Source: Bacteroidota bacterium (GTDB lineage: Bacteria > Zhuqueibacterota > JdFR-76 > DREG01). Taken from it: 6,223 nucleotides of DNA. The notes below the pieces were generated by a model, which worked only from the letters and a program-made list of their open reading frames with translations, had not been told where the DNA came from and ran no database searches. This document shows, in pieces, positions 5,560 to 6,223 of the stretch. A program made the position numbers and the translations under genes. The number at the start of each line of letters is the position of its first letter. Within the stretch, counting starts at the first letter, position 1. The stretch spans positions 1-6,223 of the forward strand of contig JAUXJX010000131.1 in assembly GCA_030624545.1 (NCBI GenBank). Reading direction: 5' to 3'.

Positions 5560-6150
5560 ATGCCGTTAGTCCGTGTCTTTGTGGCAGTTTCAATTTCGGA
5601 AGAAGCCCGCGCAGCCATCGCTTCCATGATGAAGGAGTTAATGCGTTTGGGCGAAAGAATACGATGGATTCCACCGGAGAATTTGCATTTGACTCTGAAG
5701 TTTGTCGGCGAGGTAGATTCTCAGCGGGTGCCTGAATTTGAAAGTGCTTTGGATCGGAGTATTGATGGCTTTTCGCAATTCCAATATTCCCTCGAAGCCA
5801 AGGGTTGTTTTCCCAACTGGAATCAGCCACGCATTCTGTGGGTAGGAGTAAAAGATACGGAAAATAGACTAGTCGGAATACATAGGGAGATAGACCGGAA
5901 CTTTCAAACGCTTGGTATACCGGGTGAGAATCGGAGATTTAAACCGCACTTAACGATTGCACGCCTGAAACAAGGTGCCAAACCCGAAGCAGCTTTGTCG
6001 GCATTTCAAGAATTTCAATTGGGGGAATACAGGGTTGATGTCCGAGAGGTTCACCTTATGAGAAGCGCTTTGGGTCCCAGCGGAGCGCAATATAACATTC
6101 TTTACAGTGCCTCTCTTCGCAGCCCTTATCCCGAGACGGTAGGTCATTAG
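5560..6150 (+). CDS. thpR: RNA 2',3'-cyclic phosphodiesterase (2H family)
   Basis: ThpR (formerly LigT, 2'-5' RNA ligase) belongs to the 2H phosphoesterases and opens 2',3'-cyclic phosphate ends of RNA. The 196-residue product has both catalytic HxTx motifs: HLTL at 43-46 (NLHLTLKFVGEV) and HLTI at 130-133 (FKPHLTIARL). The N-terminal strand VRVFVAVSI (4-12) and the conserved IRWIPPENLHLT context are typical, and the length is usual for the family. ATG 5560 is the only sensible start, because an in-frame TAA lies at 5548-5550. It has no clear ribosome binding site. It sits 69 bases after cinA and 12 bases before recA. Location between cinA and recA is recurrent in bacteria, but the biological reason is unknown. 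It ends in TAG, in frame with recA. Confidence 0.93.
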   Translation: MPLVRVFVAVSISEEARAAIASMMKELMRLGERIRWIPPENLHLTLKFVGEVDSQRVPEFESALDRSIDGFSQFQYSLEAKGCFPNWNQPRILWVGVKDTENRLVGIHREIDRNFQTLGIPGENRRFKPHLTIARLKQGAKPEAALSAFQEFQLGEYRVDVREVHLMRSALGPSGAQYNILYSASLRSPYPETVGH

Positions 6151-6153
6151 AAA

Positions 6154-6159
6154 AAGGAG
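6154..6159 (+). promoter_or_regulatory. Ribosome binding site of recA
   Basis: AAGGAG lies 3 bases before the ATG at 6163 and 6 bases before a GTG at 6166. The spacing is short for the ATG and better for the GTG, so either could be the true start. The difference is one residue. Confidence 0.65.
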
Positions 6160-6162
6160 TTT

Positions 6163-6223
6163 ATGGTGGACGAAAATTCCGAAAAATTGAAGGCATTAGA
6201 CCTGGCCATGACCCAAATTGATC
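6163..6223 (+). CDS. recA: Recombinase RecA (5' end only, runs off the window)
   Basis: Only 20 codons are visible, reading MVDENSEKLKALDLAMTQID. The pattern KALDLAMTQID matches the conserved first helix of RecA (for example AALDMALKQIE in B. subtilis). The identification also rests on position: cinA followed by recA is a well-known bacterial linkage. RecA forms the strand-exchange filament that RecR, encoded upstream in this window, helps to load. No SOS box of the GAAC-N4-GTTC or CTG-N10-CAG kind was recognised upstream of thpR or recA. The catalytic domains lie beyond the window, so completeness cannot be judged. Confidence 0.8.
   Translation, partial: MVDENSEKLKALDLAMTQID

Noticed and set aside
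5520..5735. Reading frame overlapping the start of thpR in another frame, including an ATG at 5550
   Set aside because: It has no family signal, while the thpR frame has both catalytic HxTx motifs.
1027..6147. Minus-strand reading frames of 63-132 codons throughout the window
   Set aside because: Each lies opposite a well-supported + strand gene and shows no protein family features. They are antisense shadows.
1..6223. CRISPR arrays, insertion sequences, phage or defence genes
   Set aside because: No repeated units, inverted terminal repeats, transposase motifs or unknown genes were seen. The window is almost fully covered by housekeeping genes.

Overview
The window is a dense, single-strand stretch of bacterial housekeeping genes, all on the + strand. 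In order it holds tRNA-Ala(CGC), a large SRP RNA with an Alu domain, dnaX, ebfC, recR, pgsA, pgpA, a cinA broken by one in-frame amber codon, thpR, and the first 20 codons of recA. Base composition is moderate. Shine-Dalgarno sites are present at some genes (dnaX, ebfC, pgsA, recA) and absent at others. The large SRP RNA argues against a gammaproteobacterium, which carries the short 4.5S form. The SRP RNA-dnaX-ebfC-recR order is the one known from Bacillus (scr-dnaX-yaaK-recR), and pgsA/pgpA-cinA-recA linkage occurs in several phyla. I cannot name the phylum from this window.

Region by region: positions 3-75 are the tRNA and 119-394 the SRP RNA. No clear terminator separates the SRP RNA from the dnaX start 20 bases later. 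Positions 415-3072 are a tight replication/repair cluster: the clamp-loader subunit, a nucleoid-associated protein and the RecFOR-pathway protein RecR, with 1-base and overlapping or near-overlapping junctions. A 94-base gap (3073-3166) has a weak possible promoter and a good ribosome binding site for pgsA. Positions 3167-4240 encode two consecutive steps of phosphatidylglycerol synthesis (PgsA makes PG-phosphate, PgpA dephosphorylates it). cinA starts inside the pgpA stop codon. thpR and recA follow.

The main points of interest concern recoding. dnaX carries a run of ten adenines (1646-1655) in the correct phase for slippage, with stop codons close by in both other frames. This predicts a short gamma form of about 414-423 residues beside the 570-residue tau form, as known for E. 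coli and Thermus. cinA is full length and well conserved on both sides of a single TAG at 4723-4725. The two other TAG codons used as gene ends (pgsA, thpR) both lie in frame with the next gene, so amber readthrough would fuse PgsA-PgpA and ThpR-RecA. This may be coincidence. No CRISPR, insertion sequence, phage gene or wholly unknown gene system was seen.
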